From the NCBI GenBank assembly GCA_020847695.1, contig JADLBP010000346.1, positions 1 through 34,320 of the forward strand: DNA of 34,320 nucleotides, in the 5' to 3' direction. The position numbers were made by a program, and so were the translations under genes. Below the pieces are notes generated by a model, which was given only the letters and a program-made list of their open reading frames with translations, had not been told where the DNA came from and ran no database searches. Shown piece after piece: positions 16,677 through 25,242 of the stretch. The DNA comes from Planctomycetota bacterium. Its GTDB lineage: Bacteria > Planctomycetota > UBA1135 > GCA-002686595. Numbering within the stretch: the stretch's first letter is position 1; every line of letters begins with the position of its first letter.

Positions 16677-16701
16677 GCTGAGCTCGGCAAGAGGCTCCCA
16701 C

Positions 16702-16735
16702 GGGGCGCCGTCCGTTCGCGGACGGCGCCCCTTTG
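16702..16735 (+). terminator. Rho-independent terminator
   Basis: A perfect 13-bp stem (GGGGCGCCGTCCG at 16702-16714 with its complement at 16719-16731) closed by a stable TTCG tetraloop, then CTTTG. It lies 25 bases after the stop of the repeat protein gene. The T-run is short (TTT), but the stem is very strong. Confidence 0.88.
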
Positions 16736-16768
16736 CGTTCCGTGCGGGAGCTCCCAGCGTGCGCCGGA

Positions 16769-16797
16769 TTGAGCGCGCGACGCGAACTCCCTACGCT
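16769..16797 (+). promoter_or_regulatory. Promoter TTGAGC-17-TACGCT of the PrcB-domain gene
   Basis: -35 TTGAGC at 16769-16774, exactly 17 bases of spacer, -10 TACGCT at 16792-16797, then 25 bases to ATG 16823 with GAGAGG at 16811-16816 as ribosome binding site. It directly follows the preceding terminator. One of the best sigma-70-like promoters in the window. Confidence 0.6.
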
Positions 16798-16822
16798 CCG
16801 CACGACGTACGAGAGGTCGCCC

Positions 16823-17275
16823 ATGCAGCACGCCGTCTGGATCGCACTGTTGTCCTTGATCGTCACCGCCTGCCGGAGCGCGGCGGCACCCGACGCCCCG
16901 AGCGCGCCCGCACCGACGACGGTCGTCCGCGGCGCGCACACGGCGATCCGCGGCGAGCGCGCGGTCGTCGTGCGCAACGCGGACGACTGGGAGGAGCTCT
17001 GGCGCGAGCACACGTCGGCGCAACTCGCGACCGCGGTCGCGCCCAAGGTCGACTTCGAGCGCGAGATGGTGGTCGGCGTCGTGCTCGCGACGTGCCCGAG
17101 CGGCGGCTACGCGGTCGAGATCGTCCGCGCCGAGCGGCTCGGCGATCGCTGGCGCGTCGTCGCGCACCGCACGTGCCCGCCCGAAGGCAGCATGCAGACG
17201 GCGGTGCTGACGAAGCCGTTCCACTTCGTCGCGCTGCCGAAGAGCGACGCGCCGATCGAGTTCGCCTGGGAGTGA
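16823..17275 (+). CDS. PrcB-domain lipoprotein
   Basis: A 150-residue lipoprotein. The signal MQHAVWIALLSLIVTAC ends in a lipobox (VTAC), so the mature protein is lipid-anchored at C17. Residues 50-148 match the PrcB C-terminal domain pattern: VVRNADDWEELWREH, KVDFEREMVVGVVLATCPSGGY-type strand, and a final PFHFVALPK. PrcB takes its name from the Treponema denticola dentilisin complex, where the PrcB lipoprotein works with the subtilisin-family protease PrtP. Strikingly, the gene is tail to tail, 12 bases apart, with a subtilisin-family lipoprotein gene here. Partnership is inference, as convergent genes are not co-transcribed. The start at 16823 is set by the GAGAGG site and the lipoprotein signal. 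Confidence 0.8.
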   Translation: MQHAVWIALLSLIVTACRSAAAPDAPSAPAPTTVVRGAHTAIRGERAVVVRNADDWEELWREHTSAQLATAVAPKVDFEREMVVGVVLATCPSGGYAVEIVRAERLGDRWRVVAHRTCPPEGSMQTAVLTKPFHFVALPKSDAPIEFAWE

Positions 17276-17287
17276 GCTCGCGGCGCG

Positions 17288-20116
17288 TCAGCGCCGGATC
17301 GCGAAGCGCGGGCCCCCACCGGGCGCCGGATTGCCGAACGTGTCGAAGACGACGAAGTCGAGGTGCTTCTTCACCGTGCCGTCGTCGACCGAGAGGATCA
17401 CGGGGTCGTTCAACGTCGGGTAGATGCCGAAGTACTGATCGAGATCGCCTCCGATGAAGCCGTCGTCGTCGTCGTCGGAGCCCGCGACGATGAAGTAGTC
17501 GCCCGCGACGACCTCCGAGGTCTTCCACGCGAGCCCGGTCGTCGGATTGACGATGTCCTGGCCTTCGGTGTTGAACGTGTCGACGTCGACGACGAGCACG
17601 TAGATGTCGACGTTCGACACGACGATGCTCGACACCTCGAGCGTGACGTCGATCTGCGCGTTGCCGCCGTTCGAGCTCAAGTCGACGGTGCCTTGGTACG
17701 TGCCGTCGGCGAGCCCGGTGCGATCGACGGTGATCGTGATGCCGGTCGTATCGGTCGTCGTCACCGTCGTCGGGGTCACGCGTGCCGCGCTCAGCCAGTT
17801 GCCGCCGCTGCTCGTGCCGACGATCGGATCGTCGACCGTCAGGAGCCCGTCGCCGGCGTTCGAGACCAGCACCGTCGAATCGTCGACGCCGGGCAGCAAC
17901 GTCACCGCGTTGGCCGAGACCGACAGCGCCGGCGGCAGCGCCCCGCCGCCTTGCGCCGCGTTGACCGCGGCGAACGCGTTGACGAGCCCCCAACCGAAGT
18001 TGTTGTCGCGCCCCGGCGCCCCGAGGTCGGTCGCGGTCGTCGTCAGGATCGTCTCGATCTCGGTCGGCGTCAGCGTCGGATCGACCGCGCGCATCAGCGC
18101 CGCGAGGCCCGCGGCGTGCGGACAGGCCATCGAGGTGCCTTGGTAGAACGCGTAGATGAAACTGGTGCCGGTGTCGTCGACCAGGGTCGAGAGCACGCCG
18201 TCCGCGTAGCCGTCGCCGTTCAGGTCGACGCCGGTGTCGCCGCCGGGCGCCGCGATGTCGACGGTCGAGTTGTGGTTCGAATACGGCGCCTTCGCCGCGT
18301 TGAGATCGACCGCGGAGACCGAGATCACGCCGGCGTACGACGCCGGATAGAAGAGCGCGGTCGAGTTGTTGTTGCCCGCCGCCGCGAACACGACGACGTT
18401 GGAGCTCGTGCGCACGTCGTCGATCGCGTCGCGCAGCGTCGCGTTCGAGCCCGGGCCGCCAAGGCTCATGTTGATCACGTCGACCGCGGTGCCGGGAGTC
18501 GTCCCGGACGCGTTCGCGAGGTTGCCGGCGTAGAGCACCGCGTTCGCGATGTCGAAGTCGCTGCCGCCGTCCTTGCCGAGCACGCGCAAGTGCATGATCC
18601 CGCCGGCCCACGTCACGCCGGAGACGCCGACACCGTTGTCGGTCTCCGCGCCGATCGTGCCGGCGACGTGCGTGCCGTGCCAGCTCGAAGGCGTCGGTCC
18701 AGATCCGTCGCCTTCGTCGGTCGGATCGGGATCGCGTCCGTCGCCGTCCTCGGCGTTCGCCGCATCGGAGATGAAGTCGTAGCCGGCGACCAAGCGCGAG
18801 TCGAGGTCGGGGTGCAGCGTCTCGCCGGTGTCGATCACGGCGACCGTCACCGCGGCGTCGCCGGTGGTGATGTCCCACGCGGCGGGGAGCTGCATCAGCG
18901 GGTAGTGCCACTGCAGCCCGTAGAACGTGTCGTTCGGGGTCGTGCTCGCGCGGCGTCGGATCGAGTTCGTCTCCGCGTACTCCACCTCGGGGTGCGCCGA
19001 GGCGACCAACGCGCGCGCCGCGGTCACCCGTGCGAGCTCGGTCGCGTCGAGGCCCGCCGCGCCGAGCCGGCAGAGTCGCGCGCCGCCCGGGATGCGATCG
19101 ACTTCGACGAGCGCGAGGTCCGCGAGCACCGCGGGAGCGCGCCCCTCGTCGGCGATCGAGACCAAGAGCTCGCCGCCGCGCGCTTCGACCGTGGCGCGGC
19201 CCCACGCGCGTGCATCGACGCGCGAGCCCTCCGCCGCGACCGACGCGACCCGACGGGGCGCGGGATTCGTGAACGCGCGATCGGCGGTCAGCTCGAGGCG
19301 ATAGGCGCCGTCGCCGCGCACGGCGAGCTCGACCACCGACGCCGCGGGGAAACCGGCGACCACGGCACCGGTCGCTTGCGCGGTCGCGCTCGGCGCGGCG
19401 AACGACGCGGTCGCATCCGCGAGCGCGAGCTCGAACGGCGCGGCGTCGCTCACGCGCACCGAGAGCACGCTCGCCGCCGGCAACGCGACGAGCCACCGAT
19501 CGACCGGGTCGCCGCCGTCGAGCGTCCCCCCGAGGCGCGGCGTCCCCGCGAGGCGCAGCGTCTCCCCTAGCCGCAGCTCGCCGAGCGAACGCGCGCGATC
19601 GCCGTCGTCGCGGGAGCCCTCGGCGAGCTCCGGCGCGCACGCGCGGCTCGCGAGCGTCAGCCGGTAGCCGAACGTGCCGTCCTGCTGCTCGACCACGAGT
19701 TGCGCCGCGCCGCGGACGAAGAACGTGTACGTGCCCGCGACCGGCTCGAGCGGGTCGCTGAACTGCAGCGCGAGCGGATCGTAGACCCGGAGCCGCGCGC
19801 GGCCGTCGCCGGAGAGCCGCTCGAGACGCGCGCGCACCTCGACGCGCTCCGCGGCGAGCACGTTGAAGCCGTCGAACGGATCAGCGGGGCCGACCGAGCC
19901 GTGCACGGACTCCGACGCGCCGCCGACGAGCCGTCGCGTCGCTTCCGCGGCGTCGAGCGAGTCGTTGGGCTCCTGCTCGGAGCTCGTCGCCGCCGCGGCG
20001 ACCGTGATCGAGCCCGAAAGGGTGCCGCCGTCCGCTCCGCCGCCGCCTCCACCGCCGCAGGCGACCAGCGCGAACGGAACGAGGAACGGGACGAGTCGCA
20101 GTGCGCAGAGCTTCAT
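17288..20116 (-). CDS. Subtilisin-family (S8) serine protease, lipoprotein
   Basis: A 942-residue lipoprotein protease. The signal MKLCALRLVPFLVPFALVAC ends in a lipobox (LVAC), followed by seven Gly. N-terminal residues 45-320 hold EQEPNDSLDAAE and a beta-rich region resembling bacterial pre-peptidase C-terminal (PPC) domains, unusual in lying before the catalytic domain. An inhibitor I9-like segment ending EVEYAETNS precedes the S8 domain. The catalytic triad is D429 (AVIDTGE), H480 (WHGTHVAG) and S662 (GTSMACPHAAG), with the oxyanion Asn in FAAAGNNNS. The C-terminal 250 residues contain a beta-sandwich (VLVSNAGDGLLTVD) and a last domain with DIYVLVVDVDTFNTEGQ and GSDDDDDGF, possibly calcium-binding. 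GGAGGAATCC before ATG 20116 is the best Shine-Dalgarno of the window. It is convergent with the PrcB-domain gene. Confidence 0.93.
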   Translation of the reverse strand: MKLCALRLVPFLVPFALVACGGGGGGGADGGTLSGSITVAAAATSSEQEPNDSLDAAEATRRLVGGASESVHGSVGPADPFDGFNVLAAERVEVRARLERLSGDGRARLRVYDPLALQFSDPLEPVAGTYTFFVRGAAQLVVEQQDGTFGYRLTLASRACAPELAEGSRDDGDRARSLGELRLGETLRLAGTPRLGGTLDGGDPVDRWLVALPAASVLSVRVSDAAPFELALADATASFAAPSATAQATGAVVAGFPAASVVELAVRGDGAYRLELTADRAFTNPAPRRVASVAAEGSRVDARAWGRATVEARGGELLVSIADEGRAPAVLADLALVEVDRIPGGARLCRLGAAGLDATELARVTAARALVASAHPEVEYAETNSIRRRASTTPNDTFYGLQWHYPLMQLPAAWDITTGDAAVTVAVIDTGETLHPDLDSRLVAGYDFISDAANAEDGDGRDPDPTDEGDGSGPTPSSWHGTHVAGTIGAETDNGVGVSGVTWAGGIMHLRVLGKDGGSDFDIANAVLYAGNLANASGTTPGTAVDVINMSLGGPGSNATLRDAIDDVRTSSNVVVFAAAGNNNSTALFYPASYAGVISVSAVDLNAAKAPYSNHNSTVDIAAPGGDTGVDLNGDGYADGVLSTLVDDTGTSFIYAFYQGTSMACPHAAGLAALMRAVDPTLTPTEIETILTTTATDLGAPGRDNNFGWGLVNAFAAVNAAQGGGALPPALSVSANAVTLLPGVDDSTVLVSNAGDGLLTVDDPIVGTSSGGNWLSAARVTPTTVTTTDTTGITITVDRTGLADGTYQGTVDLSSNGGNAQIDVTLEVSSIVVSNVDIYVLVVDVDTFNTEGQDIVNPTTGLAWKTSEVVAGDYFIVAGSDDDDDGFIGGDLDQYFGIYPTLNDPVILSVDDGTVKKHLDFVVFDTFGNPAPGGGPRFAIRR

Positions 20117-20232
20117 GGATTCCTCCGTCGTGGGGACGCGAGCATGGTGCGACCGGAACGAGCTCGTGGCAACACCCGGCGCGCCTCCGCGCCCTTGCAA
20201 TCAGAGCCGCGCATGGGAGGCTCCCGCTCCCC

Positions 20233-21495
20233 GTGGCTTTCGATCTCGAGCATCACGCACCGGCGTTGCGGCACCGGAACTTCCGCCTGCTGTGGTTCGG
20301 CCAAGCGGTCTCGATGACCGGCTCGATGATGCAGAACGCGGCGGTGCTCTGGCACGTCTCGCTGCTCGCCGGCGACTCGCTGAAAGAGAAGGCGTCGGCG
20401 CTCGCGCTGGTCGGGCTCGTCAAGTTCGCGGCGATCGCCTTGTTCGCGCTGTTCGGAGGCGTGATCGCCGACGCGATCGATCGCCGGAAGCTGATGCTCG
20501 CGACGCAATCGGCGATGGCGCTCTTCGCGCTCGCGCTCGCGTGGCTGTCGTGGAGCGGCGTCGACGCGGTCTGGCCGATCTACGCGCTGACCGCGCTGAC
20601 CTCGGCGGCCGGCGTGATCGACGGACCGGCGCGGCACGCGCTCTTGCCGTCGTTGGTGCCCGCGCACCTCTTCGCGAACGCGATCACGCTGAACACGATC
20701 GTGTTCCACGTCGCTTTCGTCGGCGGACCGGCGCTGACCGGGCCGGTGATGCAGTATCTCGGTCTCGAGTGGGTCTACCTCGTCAACGCGCTCTCGTTCG
20801 GCGCCGTGATCGTCGCGCTCGCCGCGATGCGCGACCTGCCCGAGCCGACGAAGCACGAGCGTGGCGAGGTCTCGCTCGCCGCGGCTTGGGAAGGCATCCG
20901 ATTCGTGTTCCGGGTCGATTTGATCCGCTCGAGCATGCTGCTCGACTTCTTCGCGACGTTCTTCGCGTCGGCGAAGGCGCTGCTGCCGATCTACGCGCAG
21001 GACATCCTGAAGGTCGGCGAGTCGGGCTACGGCTGGCTGTACTCCGCGGAAGCGGTCGGCGCGTTGCTCGGCGCGCTCTTCCTCGCCCGCGGCGCCGAGC
21101 GCATCCAGCGCCGCGGACCTTGGCTCTTGGTCGCCGTCGGAGTGTATGGACTCGCGACGATCGGATTCGGACTCGCGACGAGCTTCGCCGGCGCGTTCGT
21201 TGCGCTCGCGGTCGGCGGCATCGCCGATTCGGTCAGCATCGTGCTGCGCAACGTGATCCGTCAGGAAGAAACCCCCGACCGACTGCGCGGACGGATGACC
21301 AGCGTCAACATGATCTTCTTCATGGGCGGTCCGCAGCTCGGCGAGTACGAGGCGGGCGTGGTCGCGGCGTACTTCGGCGCGGCGACCTCGGTGATCAGCG
21401 GCGGCGTCGCGTGCATCGCCGCGACGGCGTGGCTCGCGTGGAAGACACCCGCGCTGGTCGCATACCGCAAACGAGCGCGCGACCCGTCGAGCTAG
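20233..21495 (+). CDS. MFS transporter, EntS/MFS_3-type exporter
   Basis: A 420-residue integral membrane protein with 10-12 predicted membrane segments. The opening ALRHRNFRLLWFGQAVSMTGSMMQ, the loop motif GGVIADAIDRRKLM after the second segment, and RQEETPDRLRGRMTSVNMIFFMGGPQLGE in the C-terminal half are typical of the MFS_3 group that includes the enterobactin exporter EntS. The substrate is unknown and no siderophore gene is near. I chose GTG 20233 because it starts just before the conserved region; GGGAGG at 20215-20220 is 12 bases away, a little long. The in-frame extension to 20101 overlaps the subtilase start and looks non-coding. It is divergent from the subtilase with about 116 bases between the starts. 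Confidence 0.88.
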   Translation: MAFDLEHHAPALRHRNFRLLWFGQAVSMTGSMMQNAAVLWHVSLLAGDSLKEKASALALVGLVKFAAIALFALFGGVIADAIDRRKLMLATQSAMALFALALAWLSWSGVDAVWPIYALTALTSAAGVIDGPARHALLPSLVPAHLFANAITLNTIVFHVAFVGGPALTGPVMQYLGLEWVYLVNALSFGAVIVALAAMRDLPEPTKHERGEVSLAAAWEGIRFVFRVDLIRSSMLLDFFATFFASAKALLPIYAQDILKVGESGYGWLYSAEAVGALLGALFLARGAERIQRRGPWLLVAVGVYGLATIGFGLATSFAGAFVALAVGGIADSVSIVLRNVIRQEETPDRLRGRMTSVNMIFFMGGPQLGEYEAGVVAAYFGAATSVISGGVACIAATAWLAWKTPALVAYRKRARDPSS

Positions 21496-21523
21496 CGGTC
21501 CCTCGCGGGCCTCCGCGGCTCGA

Positions 21524-21563
21524 CCGCGCGCGCTTCGGCGAGCCGCCGCCGAGCCGCGCGCGG
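21524..21563. terminator. Strong hairpin between convergent genes
   Basis: A 9-bp outer stem (21524-21532 with 21555-21563) and a 6-bp inner stem (21535-21540 with 21547-21552), separated by a small internal loop. It sits in the 100-base gap between the MFS gene (+) and the S9 peptidase gene (-). There is no T-run on either strand, so it is only a candidate bidirectional terminator. Confidence 0.45.
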
Positions 21564-21595
21564 CGAGCGGGACGGCCCGCCGAGCCGGCCGCGCG

Positions 21596-23659
21596 CTACT
21601 TCTTGCACCAGCGGTCGAGCCACTCGATCACCGTCTCGTGCCAGAACTTCGAGTTCTGCGGCTTCAGGATCCAGTGGTTCTCGTCGGGGAACACCACGAG
21701 CTTCGACGGCACGCCCTTGCGCTGCAGCGCGGTGAACGTCGAGATCCCCTGCGTGTACACGACGCGGAAGTCGAGTTCGCCGTGCGTGACCAGCATCGGC
21801 GTCTTCCAATTCTTCACGTAGTCGATCGGGTTGTGCTCGAGGTAGCCCTCGGGTTTCTCCCACGGCGTGCCGCCGTGCTCCCACTCGGGGAACCAGAGCT
21901 CCTCGGTGTCGTAGTACGCGAGGCGCTCGTCGAGGTTGCCCGAGTGGCACACCAACGCCTTGAAGCGATCGGTGTGTCCCGCGATCCAGTTGATCATGTA
22001 ACCGCCGTAGCTCGCTCCGAGCGCTGCGCACCGCTCGCCGTCGAGGAACGCGTACTTCGCGAGCGCGGCGTCGAGTCCCTTCATCAGGTCCTCGTACGGC
22101 TTGCCGCCCCAGTCGCCGTTGATCGCGTCGGTGAACGCTTGGCCGTACCCGGTCGAGCCGTGGAAGTCGACCATCACCGCGGCATAGCCCGCGCCCGCGT
22201 AGAACTGCGGGTTCCACCGATAGTGGAAGTGATCGCCGAACGAGCCCTGCGGCCCGCCGTGGATCAGGAACGCGACCGGGTACTTCTTCGACGCGTCGAA
22301 ATCGATCGGCTTGACGAGGAAGCCGTGGACGGTCTCGTCGTTCGCGCCCTTGAACGAGAACTGCTCGTAGTCGCCGAGCTTGGTCGCCGCGATCCGCTCC
22401 GCGTTGATCTTGGTGATCGGCTTCGGTTGCGCGGCGTGCGCGGCGAGCCACTCGAGCTCGGCCGGCGACTTCAGCGTGTCGCGCAGGAAGAACACTCCGT
22501 CCGCCGCCGCGATCGGGCTCGCGATCGTGCCTTGCTCGACGAGCTCGTGCACCGTGCCGCGCCCGCCGTTCTTCGCGTGCTCGGTGGCGACCTCGAGCGC
22601 GAAGAGCGAGTGGTTGCCGACGTCGTCGGCGGTCGCGTAGAGGAACGTGCCGTCCGAGCTCCACGCGAGTTCGCTCGGGCTGCGATCCCAGGTCGGGCAG
22701 AGTTCGCTCGACGCGCCGGTCTTCCAGTCGAGCAGCATCACGCGCTGGCGATCCGCTTCGTAGCCCGGGCGCGCCATCGAGAGGTACGCGAGCGTCCGCC
22801 CGTCGGGCGAGAAGCTCGGCGCGTCGTCCTGGCCGTCGTTCGCGTCGGTCAGGCAGCGCGGGGCGGCCGAGCCGTCGCTCGGGACGGCCCAGAGATCGAG
22901 GTTGGTCGACCACGCGGCCTCGCGTCCGACGTTCTTGCACGTGAACACCACCGTCTTGCCGTCGGGAGCGATCGCGATCTGCTCGGCGCCGCCGAACGGA
23001 TGAGTCGGCGCGTCGACGTCGAGACCCTTCATGAGGTCGACCGGCTCGCTGCCGCCGTCGGTCCAGACGAAGAGGTGGCTGCGCTTGTGGTCTTCCCACG
23101 TGTCCCAGTGACGGAAGAGCAGCTCGTCGTACACGCGTGCCTTGAGCTTCGACTTCTCCGCCTTCGCGTCGCGCTCCGCGGTCTCGGCGAGCGTCTTCGC
23201 GTCGACGAAGACGTCGAGCGCGAGCACGAAGCGCTGGTCGTCGCCGAACGGCACGTACGCGCCGACGTCGACCGGCAGATCGGTCACCTGCCGCGGCTCG
23301 CCGCCGTCGAGCGGCATGCGCCACACCTGTTGCGAACCCGAGCGCGTCGACAGGAAGAACACGCTCTTCGAATCCCGCGCGAAGTGCGGCGTCGTGTCCG
23401 CGGCGTCGTGCGTCGTCAACCGCCGAAGCGTCGCGCCGTCGCTCGAGACCAGCCACAGGTCGAGCTTGCCCTTGTTCGCGTCGAAGTCGGTCGTGCGCAG
23501 GCTGAACGCGAGCCACTTGCCGTCGGGCGAGAGCTCGGGCTCGCCGATGCGCTGCATCGCGAGCATGTCTTGCACCGAGAACGGGTGCGTGTCCGCGGCC
23601 GTCGCGGCCGCGACGAAGTTCGGAGCGAGGACGAGGGCGAAGAGCGACGCGCTGCGCAT
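21596..23659 (-). CDS. Secreted prolyl oligopeptidase family (S9) peptidase
   Basis: A 687-residue exported peptidase. The signal peptide is residues 1-22 (MRSASLFALVLAPNFVAAATA). Residues 30-420 form a beta-propeller with PD40/WD40-like strands such as ELSPDGKWLAFSLR, SFSPDGRTLAYLS and AWSSDGTFLYAT. Residues 440-687 form the alpha/beta-hydrolase domain: S550 in GASYGGYM, D630 in GELDFRV and H662 in DENHWI make the triad; HGGPQGSF supplies the oxyanion region. This resembles S9C acylaminoacyl/dipeptidyl peptidases, which cleave short peptides; it probably processes peptides in the periplasm. GGAG lies 6 bases before ATG 23659, preceded by a good promoter. It is convergent with the MFS gene. 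Confidence 0.94.
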   Translation of the reverse strand: MRSASLFALVLAPNFVAAATAADTHPFSVQDMLAMQRIGEPELSPDGKWLAFSLRTTDFDANKGKLDLWLVSSDGATLRRLTTHDAADTTPHFARDSKSVFFLSTRSGSQQVWRMPLDGGEPRQVTDLPVDVGAYVPFGDDQRFVLALDVFVDAKTLAETAERDAKAEKSKLKARVYDELLFRHWDTWEDHKRSHLFVWTDGGSEPVDLMKGLDVDAPTHPFGGAEQIAIAPDGKTVVFTCKNVGREAAWSTNLDLWAVPSDGSAAPRCLTDANDGQDDAPSFSPDGRTLAYLSMARPGYEADRQRVMLLDWKTGASSELCPTWDRSPSELAWSSDGTFLYATADDVGNHSLFALEVATEHAKNGGRGTVHELVEQGTIASPIAAADGVFFLRDTLKSPAELEWLAAHAAQPKPITKINAERIAATKLGDYEQFSFKGANDETVHGFLVKPIDFDASKKYPVAFLIHGGPQGSFGDHFHYRWNPQFYAGAGYAAVMVDFHGSTGYGQAFTDAINGDWGGKPYEDLMKGLDAALAKYAFLDGERCAALGASYGGYMINWIAGHTDRFKALVCHSGNLDERLAYYDTEELWFPEWEHGGTPWEKPEGYLEHNPIDYVKNWKTPMLVTHGELDFRVVYTQGISTFTALQRKGVPSKLVVFPDENHWILKPQNSKFWHETVIEWLDRWCKK

Positions 23660-23688
23660 GGGGAGTCTCCGTTGGGAAAAGTCCGCGG

Positions 23689-23717
23689 AGGATAGGCGAA
23701 CCCCTGGAGCGCGGCAA
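23689..23717 (-). promoter_or_regulatory. Promoter TTGCCG-17-TATCCT of the S9 peptidase gene
   Basis: On the minus strand: -35 TTGCCG (23717-23712), 17-base spacer, -10 TATCCT (23694-23689), then 29 bases to ATG 23659. Spacing is ideal for a sigma-70-type promoter. The flank CTATCCTCCGCG resembles CTACGCTCCGC before two other genes. Confidence 0.6.
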
Positions 23718-24201
23718 AGCGAGGACGGTCCGCGGCTGCGCGACGGGCGTGGATTGACCCGCTTCGAACCGGCGATCCTCGCGAGCGCGGGCGCCGGGCG
23801 AGTCGCGCCGGTCAGCGCGCGAGTCGGCAGGCACCGGACGAGCGCCGCGGCGACTCTCGGCGAACTCCGCGCGGCGAGCGTGCGGTCAGCGACGGCTCAG
23901 CGGACGGCGCGAGAGAGAAGAGGGCCGGCGCAGACCCGAGCGACCTGCACGGAGCAAGACGTCGGAGGAGAGAGCGGTCGATCGAACCAGGAGAGAGACT
24001 CGGTGCTATGCGGGGAGGTTGGTTCGGATGCAACTCGAGCCCGCGCCGGCGAACCCCGAAGCTAGGCCGACGCGCGGATTCGGCGGGTGAAACTCCGTAC
24101 ATTCCTCGACGCGCGCCGCGGCGGAGTCGCGGGCGACTTCGATGTCGCAAGTTGGAAACACCGCTTGCGCGCGCGCGGCTTCCGGCGAGCATGCACGCGC
24201 G
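23718..24201. other. 484-base gap without a recognisable gene
   Basis: The frames through it give Arg/Ser/Ala-rich sequence with no motif on either strand. A purine-rich patch (about 23955-24000) and a TACATT -10-like hexamer at 24098-24103 are visible; the latter could serve the radical SAM gene at 24202 with a leader of about 90 bases. No terminator, repeat or RNA gene was seen. Confidence 0.4.
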
Positions 24202-25239
24202 ATGTCCGCTCGCCCCCGCCGCGTCGAGAACCCGCCGAACCCTTGGCTCGGGGCGCACGTCGAGTGGCTCGACGAGCCGCCGCCGGTCGAGCTCGCCGTC
24301 TACGAGGAGGACGCGCGCGAGATCCTCGCCGAGAACGACTCTCCCGACGTGCCGTTCCGCTGGAGCCTGAACCCCTACCGCGGCTGCCAGCATGCCTGCG
24401 CGTACTGCTACGCGCGGCCGTACCACGAGCTGCTCGGCTTCGGCGCCGGCACCGACTTCGATTCGCGGATCGTCGTCAAGCGCAACGCGGTCGAGCGGCT
24501 CGCCGCGACGCTCGCGAAGCGGACTTGGAAGCGCGAGTCGATCGCGTTCTCGGGCGCGACCGACTGCTACCAGCCTCTGGAAGCGTCGTACGGCCTGACC
24601 GGCGGGTGCCTCGAGGTCTGCGAGCGCGCGGAGCAACCGCTCGGCATCGTCACCAAGAGCGCGCTGGTGCGCCGCGACGTCGACGTGCTCGCGCGCCTCG
24701 CGCGACGCGGGCTCGCGAAGGTGTTCGTCAGCATCCCGTTCGCCGACGCCGCGCAGGCACGCGCGCTCGAGCCGTGGGCGCCCGAGCCCGCGAAGCGCTT
24801 CGAGACGTTGCGCGCTCTCTCCGACGCCGGCGTGCCCACCGGCGTGTCGCTGTCGCCGCTGATCCCGGGCCTCAACGAGGCGCAGATCCCGGAGATCCTC
24901 GCGCGCGCGAAGGACGCCGGCGCGCGCCAGGCGTTCATGATCCTGCTGCGCCTGCCGAGCAGCGTCCGCCCGGTGTTCGAGGCGCGCTTGCGCGACGCGT
25001 TGCCCGAGCGCGCCGAGCGCGTGCTCGCCGCGTGGAGCGAGCTGCGCGCCGGCCAGCGTTCGCGTTCCGACTTCGGCACGCGCATGCGCGGCGAGGGGCC
25101 GCGTTGGGAAGCGATCCGCCGACTCTACGAGCTCACCGCGCGCCGGCTCGGCTACGTCGGGATCGGCGAAGATCGCCGCTTGGAGCCGCTCGAGCCGCCG
25201 GAGCCCGAGCGTCCGCGCCAGGGCGAGCTCTTCGGCTGA
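24202..25239 (+). CDS. PA0069/Rv2578c-type radical SAM protein (spore photoproduct lyase-like)
   Basis: A 345-residue cytosolic radical SAM protein. Cluster ligands are C62, C66 and C69 in YRGCQHACAYCYARP. The family markers LAENDSPDVPFRWSLNPYRGC, TDFDSRIVVK, GATDCYQPLE, IVTKSALVRRD, SLSPLIPGLN and LLRLPSSVRPVFE match the PA0069/Rv2578c group, related to spore photoproduct lyase; the substrate is not established, and DNA repair is only suggested by homology. I chose ATG 24202 (MSARPRRVENPPNPW), since the 20 codons before it, back to 24142, look non-conserved; the earlier ATG remains possible. The stop is 3 bases from the stop of the convergent sulfatase-like gene. Confidence 0.9.
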   Translation: MSARPRRVENPPNPWLGAHVEWLDEPPPVELAVYEEDAREILAENDSPDVPFRWSLNPYRGCQHACAYCYARPYHELLGFGAGTDFDSRIVVKRNAVERLAATLAKRTWKRESIAFSGATDCYQPLEASYGLTGGCLEVCERAEQPLGIVTKSALVRRDVDVLARLARRGLAKVFVSIPFADAAQARALEPWAPEPAKRFETLRALSDAGVPTGVSLSPLIPGLNEAQIPEILARAKDAGARQAFMILLRLPSSVRPVFEARLRDALPERAERVLAAWSELRAGQRSRSDFGTRMRGEGPRWEAIRRLYELTARRLGYVGIGEDRRLEPLEPPEPERPRQGELFG

Positions 25240-25242
25240 CGG

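Noticed and set aside
17363-19570. 735-residue plus-strand frame over the subtilase gene
   Set aside because: No motif; composition of a shadow frame, and the opposite strand has a full catalytic triad.
24142-24201. Earlier ATG at 24142 for the PA0069-type radical SAM protein
   Set aside because: The added 20 residues look unlike the family N-terminus; ATG 24202 is preferred, though not proven.
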